Shown here: piece after piece, positions 4,521 through 6,445 of the stretch
Layout of the letters: each line of letters begins with the position of its first letter
How positions within the stretch are numbered: position 1 is the first letter of the stretch
Assembly: GCA_026706425.1 (NCBI GenBank)
Contig: JAPOYW010000518.1
Span: forward strand, 485 to 6,929
Direction of reading: 5' to 3'
Length of the DNA: 6,445 nt
Source of the DNA: Gammaproteobacteria bacterium
Lineage (GTDB): Bacteria; Pseudomonadota; Gammaproteobacteria; Pseudomonadales; Azotimanducaceae
Notes under the pieces: generated by a model
What the model was told of the DNA's origin: nothing
The model's database searches: none
Seen by the model: the letters and a program-made list of their open reading frames with translations, nothing else
Translations under genes and position numbers: made by a program

Positions 4521-6329
4521 TCAGTTGACGTCGTTCCACAGAGGGACTAGCCGTCCGCCGACAACCTCGGCCCAGACCAGCGTCCGTCGAATGCGGCCGT
4601 CCTCCCCGAGCGACAGGACCCCGGTGCTGCCGGGAATGGGTTCCCGGCGAACGGTCAACCGGTCCATTTGGTTGGCGAGCCGGAACCCGTCGACGCCAAG
4701 GGCGAAGAGCGATGAGTAGGTGCCGCGGCTGGCCGGGAATGCCTCGTAGACGGACTCGCCGAGGTCTCCCGCATCGAGCGTCCACGGCATGGCGCAGACC
4801 CGCACTCCCTCGAGGCGCGACAGATTGACGCTGCCGAGGGTTGCCGTCGAGGGCGCGAAGACGGGCAGGTCGCCGGCGAAATAGAAGTCGAGTGCGGGTT
4901 TGAGCGACAGGAACTCGGCGGCGTCGATCAGCGCCACCACGGCATCCACGTCGTCTCGCCGGCGGGGCGCGAACTCGAGTGTCGTTCCCAATACCGACTC
5001 GATCTCCGTGGCGCGCGCCTGACTCTCGCTGATATGCAGCGCTTTGCCCACGACACTCGTGATCTCTCCAACGCGGGTGAAGGTGCCGAAGCCGACGGCT
5101 TCGACCCCGTCGAGTTCGTCTTCCAGCCGGATCCGAGCGCGCCCGGACCAACGAGCCGGGGAATCGAAGAGCACGATGCGTTCGATGTCCCGCGCCGAGA
5201 GCGCATCGGCGATGGCGGACGCCTGGTCTTCGATGGCGAGCGAGAACTGAACCATGGTGTCGGCGGTCGGGGTTCCGGGATCGAGATGGTTGAGGGCAAT
5301 GACGGGCAGTGCGGGAGACAGCTCCGAGAGGGCGGCAACCGCCTCCTTCCGGAGCGGGCCGATGATCACTTCGGCGCCCTGTTGTCGCGCCAGGTCGTAG
5401 GCGGCCCGGACCGACATCGAGTTCGTGTCGTAGACCCGGATGCGCTGCGAGTTCCCCCCGGCGTGGAGGTACGCCGCCAGCAAGCCGTCCCGAACGGCTT
5501 CGCCGGCCGGACCGAAGTCGCCGGTAACCGGGAGCAGAAGGGCAAGCTCGCTCGGATCCCCGGGAAACTGCCGAAGCGTCGGCGGCGGGTGGCGTGCGGC
5601 CGGGTGGCCGGGGTGGCGGTTGCGCCAGCGTTGCCATTGATGAACCCGGCCACGGCTCGTGACCGCTGCGTTGAAGTCGCTGGCCAGCGTCCACCAGGCT
5701 TGGGCGGACGGGTTGGATGCGGATCTAGCCCGGGAGCGAAGCTCCATCACGGACATTTGCGTGACCTCTCGCCAGATCGCTGCACTCAGCCGGTCCAGCG
5801 TGGTGGCGTCGGACGTCATGTCCGCCAGTGCGATCAACATGCGTGCGGACCCGGCGGTGTCGCCGAGCGCCGACAGGGCCCGGGCTCTAATACCCATCGC
5901 GTGCCGCGCCTGTTGGGGTCCCTGCGGCTCGAGGACCGCTAGCAGGCTCCGTATTTGCTCTTTGTCGCCGGAATTCGTCGCCAGTTCAAGTCGAATCGCG
6001 TCGAACCGGTATCGCATTGCCCGATCCAACGCATCGGCCAAGATTCCCGCCTCCGACTCCTCGGCGAGCATTCGCTGGACGATCTCGCCAAGGCCGTCCA
6101 CCTCCCCGAGGTCAACCAGTCGTTCCAGCGCAGCAAGATAGGCACGGGCTCTTCCGGCATCGTCGCCGCCGGCCTGCGCGGGCTCGAGGTCGGCTTCAAG
6201 AGGTGTCACCGGACTGGGCGCGGCTTGTTCCGGCGCCGATTCGGGCTCCGCCGGGGTGCTTTTGCATCCACTCACTGCGAAGATGGCGGCGAGCGCAAAT
6301 GTGCAGCCGATGCGGGAGACCGTGCCCAT
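4521..6329 (-). CDS. lpoA: LpoA, outer-membrane lipoprotein activator of a class A penicillin-binding protein
   Basis: In E. coli, LpoA reaches from the outer membrane through the periplasm to stimulate the peptidoglycan synthase PBP1A. From ATG 6329 this protein has 602 residues, between the H. influenzae (about 575) and E. coli (678) forms. Residues 1-21 are a lipoprotein signal peptide ending in lipobox VSGC, with Cys22 lipidated. A Pro/Glu/Ala-rich linker follows to about residue 58, then a helical TPR-like N-domain (about 60-245; LAALERLVDLG, GIRARALSALGDTAGSARML). The periplasmic-binding-protein-like C-domain runs from about 261 to 595, opening with LALLLPVTGDFGPAGEAVRD and including GAEVIIGPLRKEAVAAL, PVIALNHLD and LFALGVDGFRL. 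It heads the run lpoA-yraN-dolP. Its ATG overlaps the divergent rsmI ATG; GTG 6341 is a weaker alternative start. The frame is open further upstream, but there it lies antisense to rsmI. Confidence 0.93.
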   Translation of the reverse strand: MGTVSRIGCTFALAAIFAVSGCKSTPAEPESAPEQAAPSPVTPLEADLEPAQAGGDDAGRARAYLAALERLVDLGEVDGLGEIVQRMLAEESEAGILADALDRAMRYRFDAIRLELATNSGDKEQIRSLLAVLEPQGPQQARHAMGIRARALSALGDTAGSARMLIALADMTSDATTLDRLSAAIWREVTQMSVMELRSRARSASNPSAQAWWTLASDFNAAVTSRGRVHQWQRWRNRHPGHPAARHPPPTLRQFPGDPSELALLLPVTGDFGPAGEAVRDGLLAAYLHAGGNSQRIRVYDTNSMSVRAAYDLARQQGAEVIIGPLRKEAVAALSELSPALPVIALNHLDPGTPTADTMVQFSLAIEDQASAIADALSARDIERIVLFDSPARWSGRARIRLEDELDGVEAVGFGTFTRVGEITSVVGKALHISESQARATEIESVLGTTLEFAPRRRDDVDAVVALIDAAEFLSLKPALDFYFAGDLPVFAPSTATLGSVNLSRLEGVRVCAMPWTLDAGDLGESVYEAFPASRGTYSSLFALGVDGFRLANQMDRLTVRREPIPGSTGVLSLGEDGRIRRTLVWAEVVGGRLVPLWNDVN

Positions 6330-6330
6330 G
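6314..6330 (+). promoter_or_regulatory. rsmI ribosome binding site and overlapping divergent start codons
   Basis: GGGAG at 6314-6318 stands nine bases before the rsmI ATG (6328-6330), which supports that start. The same CATG (6327-6330) contains the lpoA ATG on the other strand. No space is left between the two coding regions, so each promoter and leader must lie inside the other gene. No convincing promoter hexamers are visible. Confidence 0.6.
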
Positions 6331-6445
6331 GACAACGACACACCGCCCGACCCGCCGGTTCGGCAGGGGCGGTTGTACATCGTGGCAACGCCGATCGGAA
6401 ACCTGGCGGACATCACGCAGCGGGCGGTGAACGTCCTCAAGTCGG
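6328..6445 (+). CDS. rsmI: 16S rRNA (cytidine1402-2'-O)-methyltransferase RsmI, N-terminal 39 residues (3' truncated by window)
   Basis: RsmI uses S-adenosylmethionine to methylate the ribose of C1402 in the 16S rRNA decoding centre. Only the first 39 codons are in the window. After a short polar, Pro-rich extension (MDNDTPPDPPVRQG) comes RLYIVATPIGNLADITQRAV, the N-terminal signature of the family and nearly identical to the E. coli sequence LYIVPTPIGNLADITQRAL. The E. coli protein also has an extension of about 14 residues before this motif, which supports ATG 6328. A TTG inside the motif region (LYIV) is a possible but poorer start. The gene is divergent from lpoA, as in E. coli (yraL/yraM) and Pseudomonas. 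Identification is firm despite the short length. Confidence 0.93.
   Translation, partial: MDNDTPPDPPVRQGRLYIVATPIGNLADITQRAVNVLKS

Noticed and set aside
4477..5694. Upstream extension of the yraN frame by about 400 codons
   Set aside because: It is an out-of-frame reading of lpoA on the same strand, rich in Arg, Pro and Gly. The conserved YraN domain begins only after ATG 4476.
5034..5942. A 302-codon plus-strand frame opposite lpoA
   Set aside because: It is antisense to a well-supported lpoA and shows no domain, signal peptide or convincing ribosome site.

Overview
The window looks like a piece of a high-GC gammaproteobacterial chromosome. It carries the C-terminal part of a beta/gamma-type cytochrome b (PVWY Qo motif), cytochrome c1, the SspA/SspB pair, and the LpoA-YraN-DolP envelope cluster with a divergent rsmI. 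From general knowledge, this matches the gene order of Pseudomonas aeruginosa PA4422-PA4431 (rsmI / lpoA-yraN-diaA-dolP / sspB-sspA / petC-petB-petA). I cannot name a species; the composition, GTG starts and marine-type sulfatase remnant do not point to Pseudomonas itself.

Plus strand, positions 1-2562: petB (3' part) and petC overlap by four bases (GTGA). After a 105-nt gap come sspA and sspB, also overlapping by four bases (ATGA). petB and petC encode two subunits of the cytochrome bc1 complex in the inner membrane. SspA binds RNA polymerase, and SspB delivers ssrA-tagged peptides to ClpXP.

Plus strand, about 2618-3322: an open reading frame that begins and ends like a sulfatase of the alkaline phosphatase superfamily. 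It lacks the catalytic core, and a short middle segment reads correctly only in a different frame. I call it a pseudogene that happens to stay open. It lies inside an otherwise conserved housekeeping order.

Minus strand, 6329 down to 3414: lpoA (lipoprotein activator of a penicillin-binding protein), yraN (UPF0102 nuclease-like protein) and dolP (dual-BON outer-membrane lipoprotein). The cluster converges on the sulfatase remnant. diaA, expected between yraN and dolP, is absent, and yraN and dolP overlap. At this junction, inside the dolP signal-peptide region, are three tandem 18-bp units. Each is a near-perfect palindrome, and the arms differ between units by compensatory changes. rsmI starts on the plus strand at 6328, and its ATG shares two bases with the likely lpoA ATG.

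Most of the window is ordinary core genome. The parts worth a second look are the covarying palindrome array in dolP, the rearranged sulfatase remnant, the missing diaA and the overlapping divergent start codons. I see no CRISPR array, tRNA, rRNA, intact mobile element or obvious new system.
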